DNA from: Plutella xylostella
Lineage: Eukaryota; Arthropoda; Insecta; Lepidoptera; Plutellidae
Direction of reading: 5' to 3'
DNA length: 64,000 nt
Assembly: GCF_932276165.1 (NCBI RefSeq)
Contig: NC_064011.1
Coordinates: forward strand, 5,349,501-5,413,500
Part shown: positions 1-9,615 of the stretch, piece after piece
How positions within the stretch are numbered: the first letter of the stretch is position 1
Layout of the letters: the number at the start of each line of letters is the position of its first letter
The notes under the pieces: model-generated
The model's database searches: none
What the model saw: only the letters and a program-made list of their open reading frames with translations
What the model was told of the DNA's origin: nothing
Translations under genes and position numbers: made by a program

Positions 1-453
1 CAATATATTCGTTTACACATACTACATAGCATACACCCATAATCATTTAACACAATTTATTGTTACATATTATTATATACATACATTCATAACATAATAT
101 ATAAATATCTATTTTATTTTAGTATAAATATAATTATAACGTACCACAACACACTTTTACATATTTACTACACACATATTTATGTTTAGTTGAGGCTCCA
201 CTCCCACTCACTAAAATTGGTCCTGGCAGAATACCAGCGCTGTGATTATTTAATTATAATCATAGTATTATGCTGAGTCAGAACCCCTTTTGCTAACATG
301 ATAAATACACATGTTGCTTTTCTATCTGCATGTCTTTTAATAGTGTTTTGTGTTTATGTAATCTTAAACTTTATGTTAAAAATCTTGCTGTGTAACCTGT
401 GTATATGTTGTGTTAAGTAAATAAATAATTTATCTATCTATCTATCTATCTAT
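1..453 (+). mobile_element. 3' end of a non-LTR element with TATC tail
   Basis: AT-rich, non-coding sequence that ends in an AAATAAATAA signal followed by about six TATC repeats, as LINE and SINE 3' ends in insects do. No coding part is visible, so the left end may be outside the window. The family is not recognised. Confidence 0.4.
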
Positions 454-702
454 CAAAAATGTGAAAAGTGTTAGTTAAATACCGTTGTTTTTCGTTTGTA
501 TAAGTATAGGTTTTAAGGAAAAGTATGTGAGCCACGATGATTTATTAGCAAGTAACTTCATATAGACTGAATTTGATGTTTCAAAATAAGTAAATGTCTA
601 GTATGGCCGCACAAGAAAGCTAGGCACAAATAGATGAGTAGGTAAATGGTACATAATCACAACACAAGATATGATATACCTAATATATACCCTGATTACA
701 CC

Positions 703-979
703 TCAAATTCAAATGGTTTAATCGACGTAAAATTTTACAATTAGGTATTTGTCGATAGTCATCTACCACCATTTCACAAAGGCCCCGTCATTGAGAAGGA
801 AAGAAATGGCGAAAGAAACTCCTCGAGCATCTTTTCAACTTTTTCCTTATATATCTATTACAATTTTTACTTATATCTAGTACCTACAATTTTACTTAAG
901 TACCTATATCCATTTCATTTTTTCAATAGCCTTAGCTGAGGTGGACAAGACCACGCGATTTTGTCGTTTAAATAATCAT
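703..979 (-). mobile_element. LINE 3'-UTR fragment inserted in the left arm
   Basis: Begins with CAAATTCAAATGG (reverse of a poly-A-like tail) and contains the phrase CTACCACCATTTCACAAAGGCCCCG, found again at about 38205-38230. This is typical of a minus-strand LINE 3' untranslated end. It interrupts the inverted-repeat arm described at 689-1000. Confidence 0.4.
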
Positions 980-1004
980 ACCGAGTAGAGTGGCGAGACA
1001 ACTG

Positions 1005-1120
1005 TATAGGTATATATGTGGGGACATATTATGTGTATGTGTGGGGACATCTCACACACGGCCATCCGACCCCAAGCTAGGCAGAGCCTGTGTTATGGGT
1101 ATCGGAAAGCTGATATATCT
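1005..1120 (-). mobile_element. SINE 3'-part fragment
   Basis: Contains GGGGACATCTCACACACGGCC and AGGCAGAGCCTGTGTTATGG. The same block recurs at 35483-35540 (same strand) and 20215-20285 (opposite strand), each time attached to a tRNA-like SINE head, so this is a tailed-off copy of that SINE. Confidence 0.5.
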
Positions 1121-1246
1121 ACACAAATACTTAAAATGCTGAAAACATTAATTGGCTTTTTTTTTACTTTTTACTATATTTATAATTAATGTGTTAGCTG
1201 TAAGTTTTCTTAAATAAATAAATACATAGATATATATATATCCTCC

Positions 1247-1475
1247 TAGCCGTATTCGGCCATGGCGACTGCGTTCAAACTCCGTGTTTTATAGTTGCTG
1301 AGGGTTCCGCTGGTATACATAGATAGATACATATTAAATATAAATATCAACACCCAAGACCCGAGTAGGTACAAATATCTGTCTTTAAACAAATATCTGC
1401 TCCAGCCGGGAATCGAACCCGGGACCTTCGGCATAGCAGTCAGGGCCACTAACTACTACGCCATTCGACCGTCGA
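1247..1475 (-). mobile_element. tRNA-derived SINE
   Basis: On the minus strand it has a polymerase III A-box-like TGGCGTAGTAGTTAG and a B box in GGTTCGATTCCCGGC, followed by a SINE body that includes AGATATTTGTTTAAAGACAG. Same family as the copies at 8319, 20031, 21838 and 35478. It ends in a degenerate left part with no clear tail. Confidence 0.6.
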
Positions 1476-1855
1476 ACACTTGTTCAATAGGGAATATGCA
1501 TAAATTTTTTTTTATTACTTTTATTAGATAGTTTTACATCACTTTATTATAGTAAAAAAAATTCAACGCCAAAATAAGTAATTTAAGGTATTTTAAAGAA
1601 AGTTAAAAAATTACAACCATCACGACCACTTTGAAATTCCCGTCAGGATGGCGGGCTGGTGTGACGTCATAAACTTTTAATTTCACGGCTCAGAATAATG
1701 AGTCCCGTCGGTCGGCATAGATTTTTTACCTAATCAAGTAATCACAGAGTACTTTTGTATTTTCAACAAACCGATGTTGTCATGGTAACAAAAGAAAAAG
1801 GAAGTGTATAAAGTGTGATCAGTGGCTGTTTTGTAATGGTAATAAAGTGTGACCA

Positions 1856-1955
1856 GTGGCTGTTTTGTAATGGGAGCTCGTAAATAGCTACTAGTAGCTG
1901 TTTTGTAATGGGAGCTCGTAAATAGCTACTAGTAGCTATTTTGAAATGGGAGCGC
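1856..1955. repeat. 38-bp tandem repeat, about 2.6 copies
   Basis: The unit AGTAGCTGTTTTGTAATGGG plus AGCTCGTAAATAGCTACT repeats head to tail from 1856. A diverged partial copy (TGGCTGTTTTGTAATGG) lies just upstream near 1822. Non-coding minisatellite. Confidence 0.7.
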
Positions 1956-2085
1956 GCAAACCAGAGGACCTTTGTACACAATATTACGCTATTATGGCAA
2001 TATGAATATAAATTAATATTTGTATTGTATGTAAGTACTTACTGTAACTTTGGTTCTCAGTAAGAGAGACTAGGGTTAGTGGGTC

Positions 2086-2290
2086 ATTCTATTCTATTAT
2101 CTGTGGGGGTGTAAGAACCTGCACCTGGCTCTCTTGAATGGAACCATTGTGCATATCTCATAGGTATCTAAACCCCCTTCCTAAGCTTGGACCATTTCCC
2201 ACCACGCTGGTCCACTGCGGATTGATGGGTTCACATATCTAAATGTGCTTAATCTAAATATTGAGGTTTCCTCACGATGTTTTCTTTCAC
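2086..2290 (-). mobile_element. SINE (AATAG-tail family), 3' part
   Basis: Reads on the minus strand as the body of the SINE seen complete at 42258 and 63244: 'GAACCCATCAATCCGCAGTGG', 'GGTGGGAAATGGTCC', then the cytosine-rich TTACACCCCCACAGATAATAG and an AATAG tail. The tRNA-like head is absent. Confidence 0.6.
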
Positions 2291-2299
2291 ATGCTACAT

Positions 2300-2940
2300 G
2301 ATTATCCCCGAATTTAATTCTACAAAATAACAACGTATAACATACATATTATCTTTTATTTATAATAAAAACTACTATTACTAATCAGTGTAATCATATC
2401 ACAATCTATCATATATCTCTATGGCTGTTTATGCCTTATTACAATTGAACAACTAGTGGCAGCCCATACACTACCAACAAAAAATATAAAAAGTCCTAAA
2501 CTTTGCAAACAAACAAGCATATCAAACAAGAAGTGGAGAGGTTATAGGAGGCTAGGATCTATTGGAAGAATCCATCGTATCTGATCACAACGAGCATCAC
2601 TCGGTGACATTAACATTTCTTTGTTTACACTTGACATTTATTTAACTTCCGCCGTAAACGCAAAGAAGTTATTATTCTGAGATTGATATATAAAGAATTT
2701 TGACGTCACATCCGCCCTAAGAAAATGGGTGACTAATCTCTGAAGTTAGAATTTACCGAAGTTTTTTTGTACTTTTCAACTGCATTTACTTGCTCAAAAA
2801 TAAATTATAATCAAAAATATTGATGGAGGCGTAGTTATGAAATAACAAAGTTTATTATAAATAATATTTGACCTTTATTTGAACCACTTGCATATTCCCT
2901 ATTGCTAGCCGTTCATTGGTCGAGGATCGGCCAAGGATAC
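2300..2940. other. Non-coding stretch, no gene seen
   Basis: AT-rich sequence inside the inverted-repeat element. I find no splice-flanked open exon, RNA gene or recognisable repeat core in it. Confidence 0.4.
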
Positions 2941-2993
2941 TGTCTCGCCACTCTACTCGGTAGGTGTAATCAGGGTATTAAGTGCTAAATAGT

Positions 2994-3153
2994 ATAAAGC
3001 TGCGTACAGACCGACCCAACGAACGCCTACGAACGGGTTTCGTTGACCTTCGTTGCTGCAATCTGTATGAATGATAAAAAATATCCATCGTTGGGATAAC
3101 CGTTGGCGTTCGTTGGGCGTTCGTTGCTTGGCCCGGTCTGTACGCAGCTTTAG
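2994..3153. mobile_element. Fold-back MITE
   Basis: Arms AAAGCTGCGTACAGACCG (left) and CGGTCTGTACGCAGCTTT (right) are perfect inverted complements. Internal sequence repeats CGTTGG/AACGAACG motifs in both orientations. Non-coding miniature inverted-repeat element ending about 70 bp before the exon at 3221. Confidence 0.75.
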
Positions 3154-3220
3154 TTCACTCGTTTTACTACCAGCATTCGTATGGGAACCTCCTTTAACAT
3201 AAAACACTGCTTTATTTCAG

Positions 3221-3310
3221 GAAGAAGATGTAGGAAACAACTTGGCTGCGTTCAAGAAACTATTCTGAACTACGTATTAGACGTTTTGACTGCCCCGATA
3301 GATAATAATA
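3221..3310 (+). CDS. Exon (90 nt, phase 1-1) of micro-exon, mucin-like gene
   Basis: Seen: acceptor CTGCTTTATTTCAG just before, donor ATA|GTAAGT just after, and an open frame entered in phase 1 and left in phase 1. It encodes about 30 residues including RRCRKQLGC and a hydrophobic/acidic stretch ETILNYVLDVL ending in Asn-Asn. There are two cysteines. It is the first exon of the series that I can support. A signal-peptide exon would be upstream, outside the window. The function is not recognised. Neighbours in the same phase follow at 4093 and 4552, which is the main reason to accept it. It could be a chance open stretch, but both splice sites are strong. Confidence 0.6.
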
Positions 3311-3345
3311 GTAAGTCAAACATGCGAAGTCTACTAACTGCCAGT

Positions 3346-3479
3346 TTCTATAACTCTATTTATCCATAACTGGTAGTTAGTTACTTTCATACGATTTTGA
3401 CAGATTGTTACTTTTGATTATATCAAAATCGTATGAAAGTAGTAACCAGTTATGGATAGATAGAGATATAGAAACAGGC
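3346..3479. mobile_element. Fold-back MITE, about 130 bp
   Basis: The left arm (TATCCATAACTGGTAGTTAG, then TTACTTTCATACGATTTTGA) and the right arm (TCAAAATCGTATGAAAGTAG, then TAACCAGTTATGGATA) pair almost perfectly, with outer pairing of TGCCAGTTTCTATA with TATAGAAACAGGCA. Non-coding. Confidence 0.8.
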
Positions 3480-3526
3480 AGTTAGTCGTTTTTCATACAT
3501 AGCTATCCAATATATATTATGTACTA

Positions 3527-3735
3527 GCTGTTCCCGCGAGCTTCGCTTCGCCTTAAAAAGTTTTCCCGTGGGATTTCCGGGATAAAAAGTAGCCTATGTT
3601 CTTTCTCAGGGTCTAGACCATATGTATACCAAATTTCATTCAAATCCGTTCAGTAGTTTTGGCGTGAAAGAGTAACAGACAGACAGACAGACAGACAGAC
3701 ACAGTTACTTTCGCATTTATAATATTAGTTAGGAT
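3527..3735 (+). mobile_element. Widespread lepidopteran interspersed repeat
   Basis: Recognised from phrases such as TACTAGCTGTTCCCGCGAGC, GGGATAAAAAGTAGCCTATG, ACCAAATTTCATTCAAATCC and TTTCGCATTTATAATATTAG, which mark a very common non-autonomous lepidopteran repeat. It contains a short (ACAG)n run. Non-coding. Confidence 0.6.
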
Positions 3736-3835
3736 AGGTAGGTAAGTAGTTATTAAGTGTAACAGTCATTTGTGATTCGCCGACGGCGGAAAAACACACG
3801 ATATAATTATATTCTCATTTCTATTCTTGGACCAA

Positions 3836-3998
3836 CAGAGCGCCTATCTCAGCTATTGCAACACCCAGGCTTGCTGCTCCAGTTTACTCGGGAGCTAGGC
3901 TGGCTGAGCTGAAATCAAGGGGATATGTACAAAGGTTCCACTCGAGAGAGCCACGTACAGGAACTTCGCCCCTCTCGGAATAGAATAGAATAGAATAT
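3836..3998 (+). mobile_element. SINE-related fragment with AATAG tail
   Basis: The 3' half (GGGGATATGTACAAAGGTTC, CACTCGAGAGAGCCA, then repeated GAATA) matches the 3' half of the SINE at 42258. The 5' half differs, so this is a diverged or chimeric copy. Confidence 0.5.
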
Positions 3999-4092
3999 AT
4001 TCTCATTCTATTCATGATTTGTTAAGTGGTTTGGGTTTTGTGAAAGGGATAGTACGAAAATTAATGTTATAAACAAAGATGGGTTTTTGCAG

Positions 4093-4146
4093 ACAACGGC
4101 ACTAACGACACAGCGGTGCTGAATCTAGAAAATATATGGGATAATA
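4093..4146 (+). CDS. Exon (54 nt, phase 1-1), same gene
   Basis: Seen: acceptor GGGTTTTTGCAG and donor ATA|GTAAGT. Length divisible by three, phase 1 at both ends, no stop. It encodes about 18 residues, NGTNDTAVLNLENIWDN, preceded by a residue split across the junction (Asp if the previous exon ends in G). There are two Asn-X-Thr sequons (NGT and NDT), which fits an extracellular glycoprotein. The length and phase match the exon at 7645. Function unknown. Confidence 0.6.
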
Positions 4147-4397
4147 GTAAGTACCTATCTCCAACCTATCCTAACCTATACTAAGTAAGTACTTATGTTT
4201 ATTTTCGTTACCTTAACTATTTTGGCTATATTACAAAAGACAAAGAATGTTTGTAGTTAGTGACTCATAGCAGCTACCTCGCTGTGAAACATTAATTTCA
4301 GCTTGTAAAACATTAGAAATTAAAATAAATATAACGTAATAAAAGTATTAATCGAGGCCTAACATGGTTATATTTAAGTAGTTTTTAGTTCTTCCAT

Positions 4398-4546
4398 CTT
4401 TTTTTTTTTGCACACCTTTGTACTAGTTTTCCTTTACCTCCTGTAGGTTGGCTGGTAGAAAATGCTCTTAGCATTAAGCCCACCCTTTTGTACATGTATT
4501 TTTAATATTTGTGCAATAAGAATTAAATAAATAAATAACTATTTTA
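4398..4546 (+). mobile_element. LINE/SINE 3' tail with conserved hairpin
   Basis: Contains CCTCCTGTAGGTTGGCTGGT, AGAAAATGCTCTTAGCATTAAG (a short palindrome) and TGTGCAATAAGAATTAAATAAATAAAT. A near-identical copy lies at 49540-49677. This hairpin-plus-tail is the usual 3' end of several lepidopteran retroposons. It abuts the acceptor of the next micro-exon. Confidence 0.5.
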
Positions 4547-4551
4547 TTTAG

Positions 4552-4572
4552 TTACGAGAGAATGTGGTTATG
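4552..4572 (+). CDS. Micro-exon (21 nt, phase 1-1), same gene
   Basis: Acceptor ATTTTATTTAG, donor TATG|GTAAGTGC. The 21 nt encode T-R-E-C-G-Y between two split codons. Phase and length fit the other exons. On its own such a short exon is weak evidence; the match in phase to its neighbours raises it. Confidence 0.45.
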
Positions 4573-4858
4573 GTAAGTGCAAGTACAATAATTTACATAC
4601 ATTTACTGACAATATTTTACACGTATTAAAGTTGAAATAACCAGAAATTGAGCATAGAATGCAGCTCTGTGGTTGGCTAGTGTAACGTAGCGTTACGAAA
4701 CGCCTCAATCTTAGCACCTTATTACCTATACCTATTCTAACTTATAATAAATAAAACCTAAAACCTAATTTTAATAAACCTAATAAATAAACATACTTTA
4801 ATTAAGTAATCTAGTTCTATTACGATAAGTGATAATAAAAGTGTAGGTTCTAAAGTAC

Positions 4859-5460
4859 GTTGTCACCGACAAACCGTTTCCAATTTATAAGTAGCGAATA
4901 TATTCGTCCACTCGCGACGTCATCCTTTGTTCACCTTAGATCTAGCGATAAGCGATCGGCCGACTACGGGAGGGGCGCATTGATTTGCACGGCGATCAGT
5001 CTCTGCTCACCGCTCTGGCAACTAGCCGCTCATATAATTCTCATACTTGTCTGCGAGTACCTAAATCGACAAACCTAGACTTTAATAATTCTTATTGTAC
5101 TAATAAAGTGTTTATACGTTGTTCCCACCTGGGAACAACTACCGGACCGATTAAATCGGCCAACCTAGTTCCGGACCACGGAAGACTCACCCTGGGCGAC
5201 TGTCCCGGGCTTCCCCTCCCGCTACCTGAGTAGCTGACCTCGTCGGATCCCTCGACCCCGACGTGGACCTGGACCTGTACCTGGACCTGGAACTGGACCT
5301 GCACTTCGACAGGAAGCCAAGGAGAGTGTGGTATTTCTGGACCGAACCAGTGCGCGTGTGACACCCTTGACCTTGGCCTAACCGAGGACCTAACTTAACT
5401 ACCTACCTAGGTACCTAAAATAAATCCTTGTTTTAAACTTATGTTCGTCCTTTTTATTTC
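4859..5460. other. GC-rich segment with hexamer run, possible solo LTR
   Basis: Much richer in G+C than its surroundings. Contains an AATAAAG signal near 5102, a palindromic GTTCCCACCTGGGAAC (5119-5134) and an irregular repeat of GGACCTG-like hexamers (5262-5302). The palindrome, the polyadenylation-like signal and a TGTCACC start recall an LTR, but I cannot find matching target duplications or a partner LTR. Function not established. Confidence 0.25.
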
Positions 5461-5752
5461 CTCACCTGTAGGATTTATTTAGGCGACACTAGATAAAGAA
5501 TATGCGTAGTCAAAAAAAATCGCCAAAAAAATATTCTAGTATTTAAAAAAAATTAAAACCAGAAGGTATATAACTTATATGTATAATAAGCAGCGGCGGT
5601 GGCGGTCTTATTTATTTATCTCAAAGAGTAAAGTAATAAATGATTTATCTTCACGACAACTGGTTGAGCTGGTGGAAGGATATTTTCGATCAAGTAGGTA
5701 CTTTAGGATTGCTTACAAATGAAACAAAGTTTAATAAAATATTATATTTCAG

Positions 5753-5784
5753 GAAATCCTGAAGTTGCAGAAAGATCACCTAAG
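5753..5784 (+). CDS. Doubtful micro-exon
   Basis: Good acceptor (ATTATATTTCAG) followed by an open stretch encoding N-P-E-V-A-E-R-S-P after a split codon, and a GTACGT donor. The length (32 nt) is not a multiple of three, unlike the other exons, so it would change phase. It may be a decayed exon or may use another donor. Confidence 0.25.
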
Positions 5785-5799
5785 TACGTACCTTCTACT

Positions 5800-6423
5800 T
5801 CTACGGTGTTATTCATAAAAAAACCTTGAAGTAGGTTTACTGAACTCAATAGCTACGGAGCACTTTAAGCCTATTTGAGGTTTCATAAAAATCTCTATTC
5901 ATAATCGTTCCCTAAACCTTCAATAACTATAGTGATGCTAATAGATTTCACAGACCAAACATTTTGACATTTACCCTATTAAGTTGCCGGTCTGACGAAA
6001 CCATAAACAAAAATAGCGAAAACTTTCATTCATTTATCAATCTCTATTATCTATGTTAGCCACGGCGCGGCACTTAAAAAAGTTTACGTTGGCTTAAAGA
6101 CGCAGTGGCCAAGCCAAAACCCACAAAAAAATAATTAAATTTTTACGTTACCATGGCAACTTATTTTCAGCAAATATTAACTCACAACAAATGTCAAATC
6201 TTCAATAAAGCAGAACAGCTGTTGACCGGCCGCCATGTTTTTGTACAATTGGAGGTTTACGGAAGGTGTATAGTAGGGTCCAGCCAACTTTAGCATATCA
6301 AGGTTTTACGAATCAGTTGGAGAGTTCTTTAGCGCTATTGATCGTTTATGAATAAAGTTTTTTTGAAATTTGCTTATAGCAGGCCTATAGGTCTCCCGTA
6401 ACTTTTTATGAATAAGACCGCTA
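5800..6423. mobile_element. MITE candidate with CGGTSTTATTCATAAAAA ends
   Basis: The left end CGGTGTTATTCATAAAAAAA and the right end TTTTTATGAATAAGACCG are inverted complements. No ORF between them. Such 'TTATTCATAAAAA' ends are frequent in Lepidoptera. Confidence 0.4.
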
Positions 6424-6718
6424 GACTACACTCACGAGGTCACACGCAAAAAGTTCCACTTACAAAATGTTGACACTAAATTTAATGAACCCATTTTATA
6501 AAATATTTATTTTCATTTAGAATTAGATAAATTAATACATTATACTAAGTATCACAAAAATTTACAGCGAAACAGGTAATTGTGTGGTTATAATAACATT
6601 AATGGCATTAATAACTAAGCTGTATATGTATAGCGTAAGGGGTATAAAATGAAAGGGACCGTCCACGTATATCGGTATCGCACGTATCGGACCAAACGGA
6701 TAGTCATATAGGTACCTA

Positions 6719-6866
6719 CTTTCTATTATATTCTCTGTGGGGGTGTAAGTACCTGCACCTGGCTCTCTCAAATGGAACCGTTGTGCATATCCCCAAGGTC
6801 TAAACTGCCTTCCTAAGCTTGGACCATTTCCCACCACGCTGGTCCACTGCGGGTTGGTGGGTTATT
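6719..6866 (-). mobile_element. SINE (AATAG-tail family), 3' part
   Basis: Minus-strand copy of the SINE at 42258: contains the reverse of GGACCAGCGTGGTGGGAAATGG, GGTTCCATTTGAGAGAGCC and ACTTACACCCCCACAGAGAA. The tRNA-like head is missing. Confidence 0.6.
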
Positions 6867-7276
6867 ATGTCCAATTCATGTGCATTTAGAATATGCGTCA
6901 GCCTATGTAAAATACATGCCAATACAACAACAAAGGTATCTTTTGCCTAGTTTCACCATAGTCTGTTTAGATCATTAACACCCCTGTTACATTGTAATTT
7001 CATCAATTATACGTCATCTCCATATTAAATTCTTGACAGATGTTTCAAAAGTCAACAATCCCTTGTTATGATCTAACAGTGTATGATGCAACTGGGGCCA
7101 GTATTGTTATTAAAATCATAATATATGTTATAGATACCCTAAACTTTAATAAAATCATTTATACATTTATTAAGATTTTCTTTGATAATGATGATAGTAA
7201 ATTATAGTTTATTATATCAGGTATTATTAGTATTATATTATATATAATGTTTATATATGTAGGTATATTAAAATAA

Positions 7277-7402
7277 ACACCCACTCACGCCTTGTACTAA
7301 TGTACTCCCTTGCGGGGTAGGCAGAGGTGCATTGATGCACCCACTTTTCGCCAGAGTGTATGTTAGTCCCAATGTAATAGGGGCGGGCCTATTGCCATTA
7401 TA
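7277..7402 (-). mobile_element. tRNA-SINE 3' fragment
   Basis: Contains CACTCACGCCTTGTACTAATG, TTGCGGGGTAGGCAGAGGTG and CCCACTTTTCGCCAGAGTGT, the 3' part of the SINE that is complete at 8319 and 21838. The tRNA-like head is absent. Confidence 0.65.
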
Positions 7403-7534
7403 TATATATAGGTATATATTTTTTAATAGTTATTATTTATAAGTAAGTATGTAGGTATATCTCTGTGTCTTGATTTTAATATTTATAAACTTCTCTCCTC
7501 TCAGCCTAACGCACTTCCAATCACTTTCTCGACA

Positions 7535-7620
7535 TCACCAAAGGTTAACTGGTAGACAATGCTACTAGCATTAGGTTCGTCTTTGTAAATATTTTTTTAT
7601 GTGCTATAAATAATTTATAA
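7535..7620 (+). mobile_element. Degenerate retroposon 3' tail
   Basis: ACCAAAGGTTAACTGGTAGACAATGC, TACTAGCATTAGG and a weak AATAAAATAAAT end resemble the hairpin tails at 4398 and 49540 in degraded form. Confidence 0.35.
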
Positions 7621-7644
7621 TAATAAAATAAATGTGATTCACAG

Positions 7645-7698
7645 ATTCGTCTACGGAAGAGTGTTGTTCTTGCGAGGAACAAGAAGATAACGATTACG
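7645..7698 (+). CDS. Exon (54 nt, phase 1-1), Cys/Glu-rich, same gene
   Basis: Acceptor AATGTGATTCACAG, donor TACG|GTAGGC. The 54 nt are open in phase 1 to phase 1 and encode SSTEECCSCEEQEDNDY between split codons: three cysteines followed by an acidic tail. Clustered Cys next to acidic residues suits a secreted protein with disulfides, but no known domain is recognised. Confidence 0.55.
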
Positions 7699-8078
7699 GT
7701 AGGCATCCGGTTGAATCTCCTTTTTGATTGCATCACTAGGTCGTTCATTGAATCGCGCTATTCAATTGTATTACTAACGGACAACTCGTCAAGTCATTGA
7801 ATTTAACGTTCGACTTCTTGTCTTGACTGAACGTCATTCAGCGAAGTCTTTGAATGGAATATAGTATAGCCGACTTTGTAATGTCTGGTTAGGGTGAACA
7901 TGACCAGACAAAAGTCAACAAAAAGACTATGTTACAAAGTTCATAATGTGACAAATTAACTAAACAATAAAATTCAACGTACCTTGATATTGCTGTTCAT
8001 ATCAATACAGGTTGCGTGATCAATGCTGTTGAGACAACTATCTCCGTCGCTATCTGACAACTAAATTTGGTTTCACAG

Positions 8079-8230
8079 ACGACGAAAGAGGAGTCACAGA
8101 CGGAGAAGAGAAGGAAGAAGAAGATGATCAAATCATCACGACCGAATACGTCCCCACTACTGAGATATGGGTCTCCAACCAACGAAGGAAGGGTTTTAGC
8201 CCTAGTCCTAGAAGAAGAAGACTGGGTTGA
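8079..8230 (+). CDS. Exon candidate with TE-derived 3' half
   Basis: Acceptor TTTGGTTTCACAG, then an open phase-1 frame DERGVTDGEEKEEEDDQ that continues to a stop at 8228-8230. From about 8133 the DNA is a copy of a common repeat (TCATCACGAC... CGTCCCCACT... GGGTCTCC... GAAGGAAGG), also seen at 9322-9381. No strong phase-1 donor is visible, so the exon may end inside the repeat, be a terminal (exonised) exon, or have lost its donor. The acidic part resembles the acidic blocks in other exons of this gene. Confidence 0.4.
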
Positions 8231-8318
8231 CTCTGTCTGCATAGGTCTAATAAAATTTAAACAATATAATATATTCAAAATACAGTTTATGTTTTCATTT
8301 ATGCAACAAACCAATAAT

Positions 8319-8575
8319 GACGACCGAATGGCGTAGTGGTTAGTGACCCTGACTACTGAGCCGATGGTCCCGGGTTCGATTCCCGGCTGGGGCAGATATT
8401 TGTTTAAACACAGATATTTGTTCTCGGGTCTTGGATGTGCCCGTAAAATGGCAATAGGCTCGCCCCCTATTACATTGGGACTAACATAACACTCTGGCGA
8501 AAAGTGGGTGCAGCAATGCACCTCTGCCTACCCCGCAAGGGAGTACAAGGCGTGAGTGCGTGTGTGTATTTACTT
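8319..8575 (+). mobile_element. tRNA-derived SINE, full copy
   Basis: Head ATGGCGTAGTGGTTAGTGAC with B box GGTTCGATTCCCGGCTGGGG, then body AGATATTTGTTTAAACACAG, 'CATTGGGACTAACATAACAC', 'CGAAAAGTGGGTGCAGCAAT' and GGGAGTACAAGGCGTGAGTG. Not a functional tRNA: the anticodon arm does not fold well and a long body follows. Confidence 0.75.
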
Positions 8576-8587
8576 ATTTAATACAAA

Positions 8588-8930
8588 ATGCTTGGGGTTT
8601 CTCTGATGGATCGTATCAGAAATGAGGTTATCCGTCGGAGGAATAAGGTTACCGACATCGCTGTCAAAATATGCAAGCTGACGTGGCAGTGGGCTGGTCA
8701 TATCTGCCGAAGAACCGATAACCGTTGGGGAAGACGAGTTCTCGAGTGGAGACCACGAACAGGCAAACGCAGCGTGGGACGCCCTTCTGCCCGCTGGACT
8801 GATGGCCTTAGGCGGGTAGCCGGTAGTGGTTGGATGAGGAAGGCCGAGGACCGAATGTTGTGGCGCTCCTTGGGAGAGGCCTATGTCCAGCAGTGGATGA
8901 TTATTGGCTGATGATGATGATGATGAGTAA
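8588..8930 (+). mobile_element. RTE-clade LINE, C-terminal fragment
   Basis: Encodes a 107-residue piece typical of the very C-terminus of RTE reverse transcriptases: MDRIRNEVIRRR, 'LTWQWAGHICRR', 'VLEWRPRTGKRSVGRP', 'RWTDGLRRVAGSGW' and 'WRSLGEAYVQQW' just before the stop. The 3' end is a TGATGATGATG run, the usual RTE tail. Strongly 5'-truncated; not functional. Confidence 0.85.
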
Positions 8931-9059
8931 TTTGATGCTATGTCAATGGAAATTTTTCATTGCTTGTGATTGTACATAGGTCCTAAAATTTTAATTTACA
9001 CAAAATATAGTTCTTTAATTAGGGACATATTTTATTCTTAGTTAGCAGGTACAATTACT

Positions 9060-9203
9060 AAGGGTCTGTTTCACAATATCTGGTTAGTGGCTACCTGACG
9101 GATAAAATACATGCTGTCACTCTCTGTTATTATTTTTTAGACAGTGACAGCATGTATTTTATCCGACAGGTAGCGACTAACCAGACATTGTGGAACAGGG
9201 GCT
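9060..9203. mobile_element. Fold-back MITE
   Basis: Arms of about 60 bp: GATAAAATACATGCTGTCAC pairs with GTGACAGCATGTATTTTATC, and CTGTTTCACAATATCTGGTTAG pairs with its complement CTAACCAGACATTGTGGAACAG with few mismatches. Short AT-rich loop. Non-coding. Confidence 0.8.
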
Positions 9204-9229
9204 AAGTGTCATACCTAATCAGAATTTAG

Positions 9230-9271
9230 TTCGGGTATTGCGCCCGATAAGGTTTCTTTGGAATTGTTATC
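9230..9271 (+). CDS. Exon candidate (42 nt, phase 1-1), same gene
   Basis: Acceptor CAGAATTTAG, donor TATC|GTAAGT. The 42 nt are open from phase 1 to phase 1 and encode RVLRPIRFLWNCY between split codons. The acceptor has only a short pyrimidine run. Included because length and phase match the series; it lies directly after a MITE. Confidence 0.35.
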
Positions 9272-9321
9272 GTAAGTTTCCGAAGATGGTCTGTTGATAA
9301 AAAATACAATTTGAAACTATG

Positions 9322-9381
9322 TCATCACGACCCATCACGTCCCCACTGCTGGGGCACGGGTCTCCTTCCAATGAAGGAAGG
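9322..9381 (+). repeat. Short interspersed repeat fragment
   Basis: TCATCACGACCCATCACGTC, CCCACTGCTGGGGCACGGG and TCTCCTTCCAATGAAGGAAGG. The same repeat supplies part of the exon candidate at 8133-8192. Common in lepidopteran genomes. Confidence 0.6.
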
Positions 9382-9615
9382 ATAGGTATTTATTAAAATA
9401 TTAGAAGGTAATTAACTATACGTTGCAAAAATCAAGTAGGAACTCACGTGGAAGCTATTAAGATAATAATCATATACCTACACAATTATATAATTATGTA
9501 TTAAATTTAATGGTCCGCTCGTATGTATTTGTCACTAGTTGTCGATAGGTAATTCGATATGTGGTTTGACGGAATTTAAGGTACTTACCTGACGGGCTAT
9601 CACGCGGCGCAATTA

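Larger units (their letters stand above)
689..2976. mobile_element. Element bounded by about 35-bp inverted repeats, with nested insertions
   Basis: A motif at 2941-2976 (TGTCTCGCCACTCTACTCGG followed by GGTGTAATCAGGGT) recurs inverted on the left, but split: its outer part lies at 689-702 and its inner part at 980-1000. The gap between these two parts is a LINE 3'-UTR insertion. The two arms look like terminal inverted repeats of a DNA transposon about 2.3 kb long. SINE pieces lie inside it. I see no transposase. Exact ends are uncertain. Confidence 0.4.

Noticed and set aside
5092..5364. 90-codon reading with VQVQVQ repeats on the minus strand
   Set aside because: Created by the GGACCTG-like hexamer run; no other coding evidence.
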